From: Phoronis australis
Taxonomy: Eukaryota > Phoronida > Phoronidae
DNA: 64,000 nucleotides
Assembly: GCA_002633005.1 (NCBI GenBank)
Contig: NMRA01000321.1
Coordinates: forward strand, 31,086 to 95,085
Direction: 5' to 3'
Positions 37,801 to 46,030 of the stretch are shown here, in pieces. The notes under the pieces are model-generated. The model did not search any database and was not told the DNA's origin. It saw only the letters and a list, made by a program, of their open reading frames with translations. The translations under genes and the position numbers were made by a program. Each line of letters begins with the position of its first letter. Position 1 is the stretch's first letter.

Positions 37801-40800
37801 ACTCAATTCACTGCTTCAAAATTATCCACTGCCAGAAAATTTCAGTGGTGGGGTACCCTTGCCAGATAAAGAATAATGGGTTCCCAAAATCGAGCTAGAT
37901 CAACCCAAGAGAAAGCCGCATGAAACTGGCTACAAATTAATCGTCATAGACCATTGTATCATGAATGAACACTGCCAGACAAATTCAGTGGTGGATTACC
38001 CTCGCCAGACACGCCCAAACATCCAAGCTGAGCTAGCCCAATCCACCAGGTAGCTGGTTGAAACCAATTGTATAACATCCGGCATCCCGCCACGCGCCGC
38101 AGCACTTACATGTATGTTCCAGACAGTTTCGGTAGTGGGGTGCCCATGCCACATAAAAATAATGAGGTCTCGAAATTGAGCTAAATCAACCCAAGAAGTA
38201 ACCGAATAAAATCGGTTGCAAAATATTCAGCATAACCCTATGAATCATGAAGTAACACTGCCAGACAAATCCAGTGGTGGATTAACCCCACCAGACATGC
38301 CCAAACCTCAGAGTTGAACGAGACCAGTCCACCAGGTAACCAGTTGAAGCCAACTACATAACGTTCAGCATCACTCCACATGACACAACCGTTTTATGCC
38401 AGACAATTTCAGTGGTGGGGTGCCTCTATCTGCCAGACAAAAAATAACAGGGTCACCAACTGAGCTAGATCAATCCAAGCGGTAACCACGTGAAACTTGT
38501 TGCAAAATATTCAACATGAAATCATATATCTTTGCCAGATAAATCCTGTGGTAGGTTACCCCCGCAAGAAACGCCCAAACCTGTGAGTTGCGTTAGATCA
38601 AATCATCAGGTAACCGCTTGAAACCAATTTCAGCATGTTCACAATCACTCCACATGGCACAACTGTTACATGGCAGACAATTTCGGAGGTGGGATACCAC
38701 AGGAAGACAAAATAAAATATCCAAAACTTCGAGAAATCTTATTTACGATGAATGAAAATTGCTCGATACCTTTGATAGTGATTCAAATAATCTGATGGAA
38801 TCAATCAGTTCCATTTCAAATTTCCTGAGGGGAAGCCAGGCAACTTCAACTGGTTGTAGAAAAACTACCTAACCTGATCCTACTTCCTTGTTCCCACGCA
38901 TTGCAAAAAGCGCCCAAGTCAAGTGTGCCGCCTCAGTTTACTTTAACTATTGATATTTTACGTGCAATCAGAACCATGACTACATATCCCCACTATAAGA
39001 TGACACAGTCGTGTTTAACTTTCTTTGCATAACACCTTACGTTGTTGCTGTTGCTGTTGTTGTTGCTGTTGTTGTTTTTGATGTTATTGTAACAAGTATT
39101 AATTTCTCTGTCGATGGTCTTGTGCGATAAATAACTGAAGTAGGGAATAAAATTGGACAGAGAAATGGACTGTGCTCACTTGAAGCAATTTTACGTTGTG
39201 GTTAAATGGACATTATCGTCGAGAAAGTAGTTTTCTGCTGGAGATCAGCCTCAGCGTGGAATCGAACGTGCAACCTCCGCAGTCGCAGCCTAACGCTCTG
39301 CTGGCGGATTTATATCCCACTTGATAAACGGCATAGTATTTTAAGCGTATTTAATAACAAAAAACGGATTTGGTAATAATTGTAACATGAGGAGTGTTGT
39401 GGAACACATCGTACTTGGTTTCAACTAGTTACATGGTATGTTGATCAAGCTCAACTTAGAGATTTGGGCGTGTCTGGCGAGGGTAATTCACCACTGAATT
39501 TGACTGGCAGTGCTCGTTCATGATGACTAATTTGTAGCCAGTTTTATGCGGTTACCTCTTGGGTTGATCTAGCTCAATTTTAGGAACCCCATTATTCTAT
39601 ATCTGGCAGGGGTACCCCACCATTGAAATTGTCTGACAATGGATAATTTTGATACAGTGAATTGAGTAGTAAGTGTCGCAGGTATTTTTAAGTGGTTACC
39701 AGAAAAGTTGATCTTGCTCAATTTTGAGTGTAGCGTCATTCTCATGGCCCCCTGACCACACCCACGAGAGCGAACCTGCCAGATGGGTATTTCCTAGCGT
39801 TGGGATAACCATGGATCACTGTNCCTTTGCATAACACCTTACGTTGTTGCTGTTGCTGTTGTTGTTGCTGTTGTTGTTTTTGATGTTGTTGTAACAAGTA
39901 TTAATTTATCTGTCGATGGTCTTGTGCGATAAATAACTGAAGTAGGGAATAAAATTGGACAGAGAAATGGACTGTGCTCACTTGAAGCAATTTTACGTTG
40001 TGGTTAAATGGACATTATCGTCGAGAACGTAGTTTTCTGCTGGAGATCAGCCTCAGCGTGGAATCGAACGTGCAACCTCCGCAGTCGCAGCCTAACGCTC
40101 TGCTGGAGGATTTATATCCCACTTGATAAACGGTATAGTATTTTAAGCGTATTTAATCACAAAAAAACGGATTTGGTAATAATTGTAACATGAGGAGTGA
40201 TGTGGAACACATCGTACTTGGTTTCAACTAGTTACATGGTATGTTGATCAAGCTCAACTTAGAGATTTGGGCGTGTCTGGCGAGGGTAATCCACCACTGA
40301 ATTTGACTGGCAGTGCTCGTTCATGATAACTAATTTGTAGCCAGTTTTATGCGGTTACCTCTTGGGTTGATCTAGCTCAATTTTAGGAACCCCATTATTC
40401 TATATCTGGCAGGGGTACCCCACCATTGAAATTGTCTGACAATGGATAATTTTGATACAGAGAATTGAGTAGTAAGTGTCGCAGGTATTTTTAAGTGGTT
40501 ACCAGAAAAGTTGATCTTGCTCAATTTTGAGTGTAGCGTCATTCTCATGGCCCCCTGACCACACCCACGAGAGCGAACCTGCCAGATGGGTATTTCCTAG
40601 CGTTGGGATAACCATGGATCACTGTGGTAGCAAATCATATTGGTTACCTTTTTATACGCAAAAAGGTCTGGAATCTCGGTCTACGACAATTTAATTTTGA
40701 TTGTTCTTTTAATAATCTGGAAATCGGAATAGCAAAAAGATGAAAAACGATGTTCAGTTTCTAATATTGTGAGGAAAATAAAATACAGTTGACTTTCGTT

Positions 40801-41817
40801 TTCTCAGCAAGAACCAACCGCAAGCTTTTTACTTTCAATTTTAAGTTTCCAATCGATAATGGAATTGACTTTTCATGCGCGGAACCTGTCTAAGTTAGGT
40901 AGTCAGTACAAGACTGACTATAGGCCAAGTTAGGTCGCATGCGCGAAATTATATACTAATAGCATTTTCCACATCACAGTTTTGTTTTTCTGTCATTTCT
41001 TATTTGCCAAGATATCATCTTTCCAATAATTTCTGATAATGGAAGCACGCCTCGTGCGTGACACTTTTCTTTGGTCATTACGACCATACAAAATCTTAAA
41101 TGTGACTGTGGCGTGTGTTGTTCATTTATTTCTATAAATAGGTTGCGTTTTATGCTATCCGGTATCATATCATATGAGTTTCTGGTGGAACTGATACAAT
41201 GCAACCCATTGAACCCCTGTGGCTGGGCCTCTAGGCTTTGAAATGTTCTCGTGAGCCGCCGTTGTTGAGGTAACCCATATTTCCAGAGATATTCCATGTT
41301 TGTATTGTATTACATACATTTTTTGTTATATTGCCTGTTGTATTTTTGTCCGGGTAATAAATCGAGTATTTTATGCAATGCTCAGTGCATTTTTAGTGTC
41401 TTATATGACTTATGTGGAACATAAATAATTTTTATTTAAAAACGGCGACTGTTTAACAGCCCGGAGCGTTTTATTGTGTTGGACTGGTTTAGTCATCCAT
41501 CCATTGTCACTGAAACAATGTAAAAGCTCTGCGTGTCTTAAAAAGCGGCAGAAGTTTTGTTACACAAAATTGCAATTTATCAAAAATCAATACGTTACTT
41601 ATTTTTTATCGTTAATTGTAACCTAGTTATAAGGCAGTCGTCAACTCACCTCGGCTGCAGCGCGCGCCAGTCGCGGAATGATAGTCTCGCTGTATACCTT
41701 GGTCGGGACGAAGGATTGTTGCGGTACGTTAGCCTTGCTGCGAACCTGTCGTAGAACGTCTTCGCCATGTTCCTTCAATAAATAGTCGTAGATCGTCTGT
41801 AACAGTAAGCCGTACAT
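14617..41817 (-). CDS. soluble guanylate cyclase, beta2-like subunit, N-terminal HNOB domain (partial; 3 exons)
   Basis: Coding exons are complement(14617-14878, 17032-17156, 41650-41817); the phases join perfectly and give 185 residues. The protein opens with MYGLLLQTIYDYLLKEHGED, the classic MYG start of H-NOX/HNOB domains. It continues with an FGKSF...GYDRILNVLGRDMRDFL block and LDNLHEYMKFSYP. The histidine in that last block (His104) aligns with the proximal heme ligand. The following YRSKR (Tyr133, Ser135, Arg137) is the Y-x-S-x-R motif that holds the heme propionates. The family makes cGMP from GTP when NO, or O2 in some atypical members, binds the heme. The sequence looks closer to beta2/atypical invertebrate subunits than to beta1, but subtype is an inference. 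The HNOBA, coiled-coil and cyclase exons were not found and are probably left of the window or in unrecognised exons. The frame is open upstream of Met1, so an earlier start cannot be excluded. Confidence 0.9.
14978..15011 (-). ncRNA. hammerhead-like motif, copy 1 (degenerate)
   Basis: Read on the minus strand: CTGAGGA, then a stem-loop (GGTGTTT...AAACGCC) and GACACATG. This resembles the hammerhead core (CTGATGA, stem II, GAAA) of Penelope-like terminal repeats, but core bases differ, so activity is doubtful. Confidence 0.35.
15098..15420 (-). pseudogene. GIY-YIG endonuclease domain of a Penelope-like element
   Basis: The frame includes NPENKIPVGLRSRLMYRFFC and AGCGSSYIGKTFRYLKT, then later CEALHISWCKPSLNRQ. 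The CxxC-like cysteines before SSYIGKT and the C-terminal EALHI...KPSLN block are typical of the GIY-YIG domain at the C terminus of Penelope-like polyproteins. GIY-YIG nucleases nick DNA to start target-primed reverse transcription. No reverse-transcriptase motif precedes it here, so this is a truncated copy. Confidence 0.75.
15446..15480 (+). ncRNA. hammerhead-like motif, copy 2 (degenerate)
   Basis: CTGAGGA is followed by GGTGTTTTAATGAACGCC (stem II can pair GGTGTT with AACGCC) and GAACATGTC. It has the same G-for-U change in the core as copy 1 and one A short of GAAA. The inverted orientation relative to copy 1 is clear. Confidence 0.35.
15491..17031. other. guanylate cyclase intron 2 remainder; no gene recognised
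   Basis: A GT/GC-rich simple stretch lies at about 16096-16170 and creates a long spurious plus-strand frame. No other feature is supported. Confidence 0.5.
17032..17156 (-). CDS. guanylate cyclase exon 2
   Basis: The acceptor is ACAG at 17160-17157 and the donor GTGAG from 17031. The exon has 125 bp, starts in phase 0 and ends with two bases (AG) of a serine codon completed by exon 3. It encodes VCGASTDDLMSDFGKSFVQA and LGKYGYDRILNVLGRDMRDF, the central HNOB helices. Confidence 0.92.
17157..18194. other. guanylate cyclase intron 1, left part; no gene recognised
   Basis: It contains a CACG/CACA-rich simple stretch at about 17478-17522. No coding region is supported. Confidence 0.5.
18290..18513 (+). 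pseudogene. THAP zinc-finger domain in the transposon
   Basis: The plus-strand frame reads AKPYYCYFPSCKSSTSGHKF then PKDLRVLHSWRIAIERVN and KPRQCVLHASPLGDYI before TAA. This matches the full THAP layout: C-x4-C, the FPKD block, a tryptophan in a helix and C-x2-H followed by a D-Y segment. Forty residues separate ligands 2 and 3. There is no ATG in this frame. ATG 18283 would come into frame if the run of five A at 18288-18292 were one base shorter. The early stop just after the domain and the missing start make it look decayed, though an upstream or downstream exon cannot be excluded. Confidence 0.6.
19915..20090 (-). pseudogene. unrecognised exon-like frame inside the transposon
   Basis: The minus strand encodes LIVDVIEAEWGYTNENHVPK and LGLFYKRFYRPLKLDPSEMK. 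The composition looks like a real globular protein, but I do not recognise the family. It ends with a stop after FFLTEWH. It may be the C-terminal exon of the element's transposase. Confidence 0.3.
21324..21503 (-). pseudogene. unrecognised exon-like frame inside the transposon
   Basis: After an acceptor-like TTTTTAG, the minus strand encodes FEISSCTVKRRYASLLRHPE and a further segment ending GDNEQSL. The family is not recognised. Its position between a candidate upstream exon (near 21912-22010) and the frame at 19915-20090 fits a spliced minus-strand gene of the element. Confidence 0.3.
22098..24168. other. guanylate cyclase intron 1; no gene recognised
   Basis: AT-rich sequence with short overlapping frames near 22402-22745 on both strands but no domain. 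No clear repeats are paired within the window. Confidence 0.5.
24169..24491. mobile_element. MITE-like element, 323 bp, CpG- and ACGT-rich
   Basis: The ends are inverted repeats: TGGTCACAACCCGCCGT at the left and its complement ACGGCGGGTTGTGACCA at the right. The interior is unusually GC-rich for this window and dense in CGTACG and ACGTGC words. It codes for nothing, and no target duplication is clear. It is non-autonomous, and the superfamily is unknown to me. Confidence 0.75.
24492..27404. other. guanylate cyclase intron 1; no gene recognised
   Basis: Open frames at 24812-25373 (both strands) and 26225-26440 have no recognised domain and no supported splicing. About 26575-26700 shares a core with 6590-6700. 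Confidence 0.45.
27405..28632. repeat. repeat element with ~430-bp tandem units and palindromic ends
   Basis: The block TGCACCGGA, followed by GGGTCA- or GAGGTC-like sequence and TTAGTG, starts at 27611, 28044 and 28469, giving units of 433 and 425 bp plus a partial third. Each unit also has GGTCATTnnGTGCA-type blocks. The left boundary is a perfect palindrome-like TACTCTGCGC...GCGCAGAGTA (27405-27430). The right boundary has CGCGCAGAGT followed by TTATTGTCACG/CGTGACAATAA (28610-28632). A TTATTC-rich stretch lies at 27455-27495. Confidence 0.65.
28633..30299. other. guanylate cyclase intron 1; no gene recognised
   Basis: No exon, RNA gene or repeat is supported here beyond short spurious frames. 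Confidence 0.45.
30300..30935 (+). repeat. tRNA-derived SINE copy interrupted by a MITE
   Basis: The left part (30300-30441) has GTTTGACCAGAGCTA, TTGCGATTTT and AAATCGTCAATT. The right part (30802-30935) has the tRNA-like GTGGTTAAGCGTTCGG and GTGTTCGATTCCC, then TTTTCTCGCC. The same order is uninterrupted in the copies at 32730-33060, 35825-36025 and 36440-36690. Confidence 0.65.
30442..30801. mobile_element. MITE with 40-bp inverted ends and palindromic internal array
   Basis: The left end GGTGGCTGTGAAAGGACGGC (30442) and the right end (30762-30801) are near-perfect inverted repeats of about 40 bp. TATAA flanks the left end and GTATAA the right, which fits a TA-containing target duplication. 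The interior is an array of a roughly 18-20-bp unit (ATCGATAGACTTACTATCTC). It runs forward up to about 30605 and in reverse complement from there to about 30755, so the whole element can fold into one long hairpin. Confidence 0.85.
30936..31690. other. guanylate cyclase intron 1; no gene recognised
   Basis: Nothing beyond short unassigned frames is visible. Confidence 0.45.
31691..32098 (+). repeat. trinucleotide-rich simple repeats (AAY, GAT/GAC)
   Basis: An AAT/AAC-rich stretch (31691-31810) passes into ATGATG and GATGAC runs (31811-31890) and then a degenerate GAT/GAC stretch to 32098. The long acidic and Met/Ile-rich frames over this interval are artefacts of the repeat. Confidence 0.9.
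32730..33060 (+). repeat. tRNA-derived SINE copy
   Basis: Blocks in order: AAAGGGGCATTACCAGTTTTA, TTTGACCAAAGCCACGAAAC, GATTTTACTGCAAATCGCAG, a tRNA-like AGAGCTTTAGACTGCCACC with GGTCGATTCC, then GCTGATCGCAGAAAATCACT. It is diverged from the other copies. Confidence 0.65.
33061..34254. other. guanylate cyclase intron 1; no gene recognised
   Basis: No coding or repeat feature is supported. Confidence 0.45.
34255..34550 (+). repeat. dispersed repeat copy (AACCCGC...GAGACCGA family) split by an insertion
   Basis: The order of blocks (TACTGCCTTG, TAACCCGC, CAACTTAATGG, AATCATTTCT, AAGATGAGACCGA, TAGTCTAAAT-like) matches 60750-60930 and 61800-61975, which lack the interruption at 34309-34450. 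Confidence 0.7.
34309..34450 (+). repeat. nested insertion of two CACTGAAATAAnTGGGGCT units
   Basis: Two tandem units each contain GGCAGCGCAGCACTGAAATA and GGGGCTATAGCC. The insertion interrupts the surrounding repeat and is flanked by AATGG on both sides, which looks like a target-site duplication. Related copies are at 2978-3050 (minus strand) and probably at the right window edge. Confidence 0.65.
34551..35824. other. guanylate cyclase intron 1; no gene recognised
   Basis: No supported exon, RNA gene or paired repeat. Confidence 0.45.
35825..36025 (+). repeat. tRNA-derived SINE copy
   Basis: AAAAGGACATTGTTGGTTTTATGGGG-type head, TTTAGCTTTGGCTAGGACT, tRNA-like GTAGAGCGTTTGACGG with GGTTCCGGGTTAGAATC, then GGCTGATCTCAAAAATACTT. 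It has the same module order as the other copies. Confidence 0.6.
36440..36690 (+). repeat. tRNA-derived SINE copy
   Basis: GGATAGACTTTTTGAAGCTT, TGACCAGAGCTAGAAAAC, GATTTTCTAACAAATCGCCA, tRNA-like TATGGCTGCGACCGCAAAGG with CTGTTCGAAC, then CCCAGAAAATCACTTTTCTT. It is the best-preserved head of the family in the window. Confidence 0.65.
37071..37279 (+). repeat. 14-bp AT-rich tandem repeat, ~15 units
   Basis: The unit TATAATTTATACTG is repeated with occasional C/A or C/T changes (TACAATTTATACTG, TATAATTCATACTG). The unit itself contains TATAA...TTATA symmetry. Confidence 0.92.
37826..38700 (+). repeat. tandem array of ~141-bp units in two alternating types
   Basis: The key block GCCAGACAAnTTCAGTGGTG recurs at about 37830, 37974, 38119, 38259, 38398, 38535 and 38671, a spacing of 136-145 bp. 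Odd units continue with GGGGTnCC and a GAGCTAGATCAACCC-like segment. Even units continue with GnTTACCC and CGCCAGACACGCCCAAAC. The higher-order period is therefore about 280 bp. Confidence 0.75.
39190..39330 (-). repeat. tRNA-derived SINE segment
   Basis: Read on the minus strand: CAGAGCGTTAGGCTGCGACT, GGTTGCACGTTCGATTCCAC, then GGCTGATCTCCAGCAGAAAA. This is the tRNA-like part of the family seen at 30.3-36.7 kb, in opposite orientation. An almost identical second copy is at about 39992-40132 because the segment is duplicated. Confidence 0.6.
39823..39823. other. ambiguous base N
   Basis: A single unresolved base lies exactly between the two ~800-bp copies. Other single Ns are at 56087 and 63617, the latter just after a run of G. 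Confidence 0.99.
39824..40625 (+). repeat. ~800-bp direct duplication of 39023-39822
   Basis: The sequence repeats 39023-39822 with roughly ten single-base differences and a one-base length change. An N at 39823 marks the junction. It may be a true tandem duplication or an assembly artefact such as two haplotypes joined end to end. Confidence 0.9.
40626..41649. other. start of guanylate cyclase intron 1; no other gene recognised
   Basis: A minus-strand frame of 107 codons (40974-41297) has no recognisable domain. No splice structure links it to the guanylate cyclase frame. Confidence 0.45.
41650..41817 (-). CDS. guanylate cyclase exon 1 (coding part)
   Basis: It runs from ATG 41817-41815 to the last base of a GAG codon at 41650, followed by the donor GTGAGTTGA. 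It gives 56 residues in phase 0. The MYG start is near-invariant in beta-type and H-NOX proteins, so I prefer it over an in-frame ATG farther upstream (near 41943). Confidence 0.9.
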
Positions 41818-44617
41818 CTCGGACCTGTTCTCTGTCTTTGCTTCTACCGCAGAAGTAGCTGCATGCGATCTCGGCAAATACACGCACTGCAACCGTGGAA
41901 GTCGTTCCGGACTAGTGGAGATAATGATTTTCCAAAGTACCAATGCTATTACTGTGATTAGAACTCGCAGACCCGTTTACTTTCTTCTCACCCGAAGATG
42001 ATTAATTGTGGGACTAAATAGTTTGCCTAGGTATGAAATTTCATCGGAGAATAACGACGAGAAGCGACGAGCGCACACCAGCAAATTAGACATCACCTAC
42101 TCTGAATTGTAAATCAATGAATGTGAATGCTTTAATTATGCCACTTAAAACATCACAATACCAGAGAGCGCAGACCTTGCTATAACCGGCGCTTGCAACC
42201 TTCTGTCGGATTCACACTTACGCATTTTGTGTTAGACCAATCATTTCATTTCTCCAGTATTCACGAAGAAATTAGTCCAGCATAGCGCACTTGCTTTGTT
42301 ATTATCGAGAAATTTAGATCGATAACACATAGATATGTACAACCAGTTGTAATATAACAAATGCACTAAATGATGAAAGGAATAATCCTTTTTAAACAGA
42401 TTTATTCTGCTCTTTTTCGTTGAAAAAATCCGGAAACGACTTCCAACATAGACTAAATGATCGTCTTTCTAAATAATGTTCTTTTAACATGATATTTTAT
42501 CACGATTTTTTCTTAAAGAATCATTTTCCGGATTGTACCGGCTGTAGCCGCCGACACGTGCTGACAAATCGAGGTGGCCGTCTGTTTATGATGTCAGAAG
42601 GTCCGAATCTACAAGGTTCTCTAGTTATAGAACGCGCTGCTAGTGGGCTGTCGCATTGGTCTAAGGAATTTTGCCTATCATATGTGACTCTTCAAATCAT
42701 AACCTTTTGATGTGAAACCTTGGGCCTAGCCCTTTAAGGGCTTGTGGTTAATTTTGGTTCAGACTAGACAACGGTTCGTTGACATTTTCTATGTGTTCAC
42801 GGCAAAAGCACAGTGTTGAAACTAAATAGATCAATGTCATCTAATGTAAAGTTCGTGTGCCCAATATCAGACATGAGAAAGCGCGACAGATCATCACGAT
42901 TTTCTCAAATTTTGTTGACTGCCGGTGTCTTTTACATGGCACGTGCGCACTTGGGCATGTGACAGCTACACCATCGCATCAAACGTATCAACGAGGGCAA
43001 TTTCTGGTGGGAGAAATGTATCCACGAAAGTAGACTGTTGTAGATTTACGGTAAATATTGAGTGTATTTCTACTACCCCTGCGTCTGCCAAAATGACAGT
43101 CGATCTTGCTCGCCGCAGTATTGTTGCACATGTGCAAATTGGCGCATACCTACATTTTTGGAAATAATGCCAATCAGAAGCAGTTAGGGCATGCACGTCA
43201 GTTCTGCAAACTGGTGCATGGATAGGGTGTCTCAAACGTTCGCTACCAGTTCTTAAAGTTTTGTGTTTAGCAATGAAACTACCAAAAGTGGATCATTTCG
43301 TGTCACTATTTGATAGATATAATTCTCCATCATTTGACGAATCTCTGGAATGTCATTAGCAATGTTGGACAAAGTTTCAACAGGAACATTTTCTGAGATC
43401 TCTTAGTTCTTCACACGTTTTTGGTGTTTTAAGACTAAAAGTATCCATAAACGTGCGTGCATTTTTTGGATGCCTAAAAGATTTTCGATAGGGAAATGAA
43501 ATTGACACCAGCAAGTTTACATTTTATGTAGGCAAGACCTTTCTTCGTTCTTCGCTTGAGTGCAGCATTTAACTTAAAAGATATCAAACCTTGTTTTGGT
43601 AATTTCAACCAATCCTCCATCCGTCACTTGCTAATGCACTGTTGGCGTCCCACTTGAGTGACCGAAGCAGGATTCAACTAAAAACTCGTTCTCCCTCCCT
43701 CCCTCCCTCTTTCCCCTTGAAAAAGATTCTAACAGCATTTTGGAGAACACCGTTTAAGGTATGGTATCTGAAAGCACCACCTGAATCCAATAGTTATGTG
43801 ATTTCTGAAATTTGAGGTTCCAAAGGTAGACAAATTTCACTGAGCATTTTCTTTGGTCCCGCAAAACCTTAACAGACTATCCAATCTTACGCTTGTGAAT
43901 TACGCTCGCAATTCCCGCTCATAAAAAGTGCCTTTTTAGCGTAGTTTACATGCGACACTTTTCAGCCAGCGGTCAACGATACGAGCACAGTTTAATCATC
44001 TGTAAGCATTTTGCCCCTTACGTGCTGGTAACAATGACGTGCGATAAGGTTCACCATTGATGTAGATTACTGATCTCTCAGCTATCAATCAGCGGTGACC
44101 CTTAGCTATCATCGCTAAAGTTTGTTTTTAAAATTGGTGTAGGGAATGTCAGAATTGGTAATTCGTCACTGATTTCAAAATGTTACCACTTTCCAGGTTT
44201 TCCACTTCTAATTCGTTTAGGAAATTATTATCTCGTCTCTTGTTTTTTTTTTTGGAAAGACGGAGCATTCCCGTCCTCCCTATCCGTAGCAACCTGTGGA
44301 CTGTGTAAAGACAATTTATGACATTCTGAGTTTTCCCGTCTCTCTGTCAGTGCCTTTAGAGTCCTTAGATGGACGCTCCAACCTTAGTATTAGCGTTTAG
44401 CGAACCCATTCTTTCAAGTCTTCCTGCCATTTTTACGAATCTCACACAAACTACAATTGTTCTTGAAATTACCTATACTGCATATCAAAGATTTTCGTTA
44501 GGACAACTTCTACTTTTAACGAAATGTCCTGGAAGATGAACGTTTTTTTAATTTTATTGGAAACATTTTAGCCGCCCCTTTGAAAATTTACATTGCTTCC
44601 ATGCGAGATTGCACTGC

Positions 44618-44674
<57 letters not shown>

Positions 44675-45719
44675 CTATAAGTATTGTTGCCGCTACTGCG
44701 AACGATCAGCCAAACAAGGTCGTCCATTACTCATACAACAAATGTTTTTTGATCATTGGTTCGTCTATACTAAAGTAATACTTTTGCCTACAACTAAATT
44801 TAAACACTGGTCGTAAACTTTTCAGACATCCCGTAACTTCGCAACCATTCTGAATCCTGAGGACATGTCCTGTAAATTTACAATTTTGTGACTGCCTGTT
44901 TACTAGGGCACACTTCTTCTTCCTGAAATTATGCTCTTTGTTACAAGATTAAATAGGCTTCCTAACTAATGAGTCTAAATGCCTGAGGAAACTGTCTTTA
45001 AACAGACCTGATGACTTCAATAGCGATCTGCTGACACACTGGTTGTTCGTATCTGCTATTCATATCTGCCGCCTGCTCTCGAAAATCATGAAATGAGACC
45101 GTCCCCTCGCGCATTAAAAAACGAGTGAAGCTTAGAATTAAAATGCTGCCAGGACGTTACAGTAATTTTATGTATTCACATATTACTTCTAAAATATGGG
45201 CAGTAAAGAAACATTAATAATCTAACTGCCAACAACAAGGGCATCTAAGTAGGCGTCAACTGTGACACGGGCCTGTAGCAAGGTAAACTGGGTACACAGA
45301 CATAATCAGTCTCGTCAATGCTAACTTCCAATTTGAAACTTCATTCGAGAGGATAACAATTGTCCAACAAAATCTGCCTCCTAAGCGTTTTTGGTTTCAC
45401 ATACTTCTAGACTACATTTCTCTTACCCTTGAATCCCCTATTTGTCCTACGAACTGAGCATTTGCCATGCAAATAATTATTCAAAATTACAACCTCATTG
45501 CCCAACGTAAAATTCACCTCTGGCAATGAAATATTGCCCGAGGCTTTTTAAAATTGCTTTTTCCGCTTTATTTCAGCTACAAACTTCACAAAACAGACTT
45601 TAACGCAAGTTAGTTCAATCGAAACATGTAGCCCAAATAATTCTCATTCAATACAATTCTAAATACATTGTATTTTGTCATTTATCTGAATTTAATATGA
45701 AACTTTCACCTTAATTTTT
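41818..45719. other. upstream of the guanylate cyclase gene; simple repeats only
   Basis: It holds a CCCT run at 43691-43711 and a CGCA run at 44617-44674. No exon or promoter element can be identified with confidence, although the guanylate cyclase promoter should lie in its left part. Confidence 0.5.
44617..44674 (+). repeat. CGCA tetranucleotide microsatellite
   Basis: About 14 units of CGCA/GCAC. The ARTHARTHARTH frames over it are artefacts. Confidence 0.95.
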
Positions 45720-46030
45720 ATATTTGTGGTGCACCACCACCTAAAATGGCCGGCGTAGTGAGTGACAGCTGACTCATGCATTGCGGGTATTCACGTAACT
45801 GCAGCCATATGTAATGAGGTATCCACGGAAACCCCGCCCACTTTTTGAAAAAAAAAATTAAAAATGTAGTAAACTAAGGCAAACAGAAAAAGGCTGAAAG
45901 TGACGAAATGCTTATAAGTTTGAGTGATATCTTTCGACTGTCGAAACTCATTCTGTGTTCTAAATTGGTGACTGCAAAGGAAAGTGTATCTTTAAGCAAA
46001 GCTTTTAAAATTACACTGCACTCGTTGAGC
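45720..46030 (+). repeat. dispersed repeat copy (AAAATGGCCG family)
   Basis: It shares AAATGGCCGnC and the segment GAAACTCnTTCTGTGTTCTAAA with about 47270-47420 and about 47860-47990. The copies are diverged and differ in their interior. Confidence 0.4.

Larger units (their letters stand above)
37646..39822. mobile_element. foldback-like element with ~410-bp inverted arms and alternating 141-bp repeats
   Basis: The left arm (37646 to about 38068) begins ACAGTGATC. It matches the reverse complement of about 39414-39822 over blocks such as CATGAGAATGACGCTACACT, CTGGTAACCACTTAAAAATA and CGCCAGACACGCCCAAA. The interior has an array of ~141-bp repeats, a GTT-rich stretch (39042-39080) and a minus-strand tRNA-like SINE segment. 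No protein-coding potential is recognised. Confidence 0.75.

Noticed and set aside
40974-41297. 107-codon minus-strand frame just downstream of guanylate cyclase exon 1
   Set aside because: Exon 1 joins exon 2 directly by phase and by alignment to the HNOB family, so no coding exon is needed here. No domain is visible.
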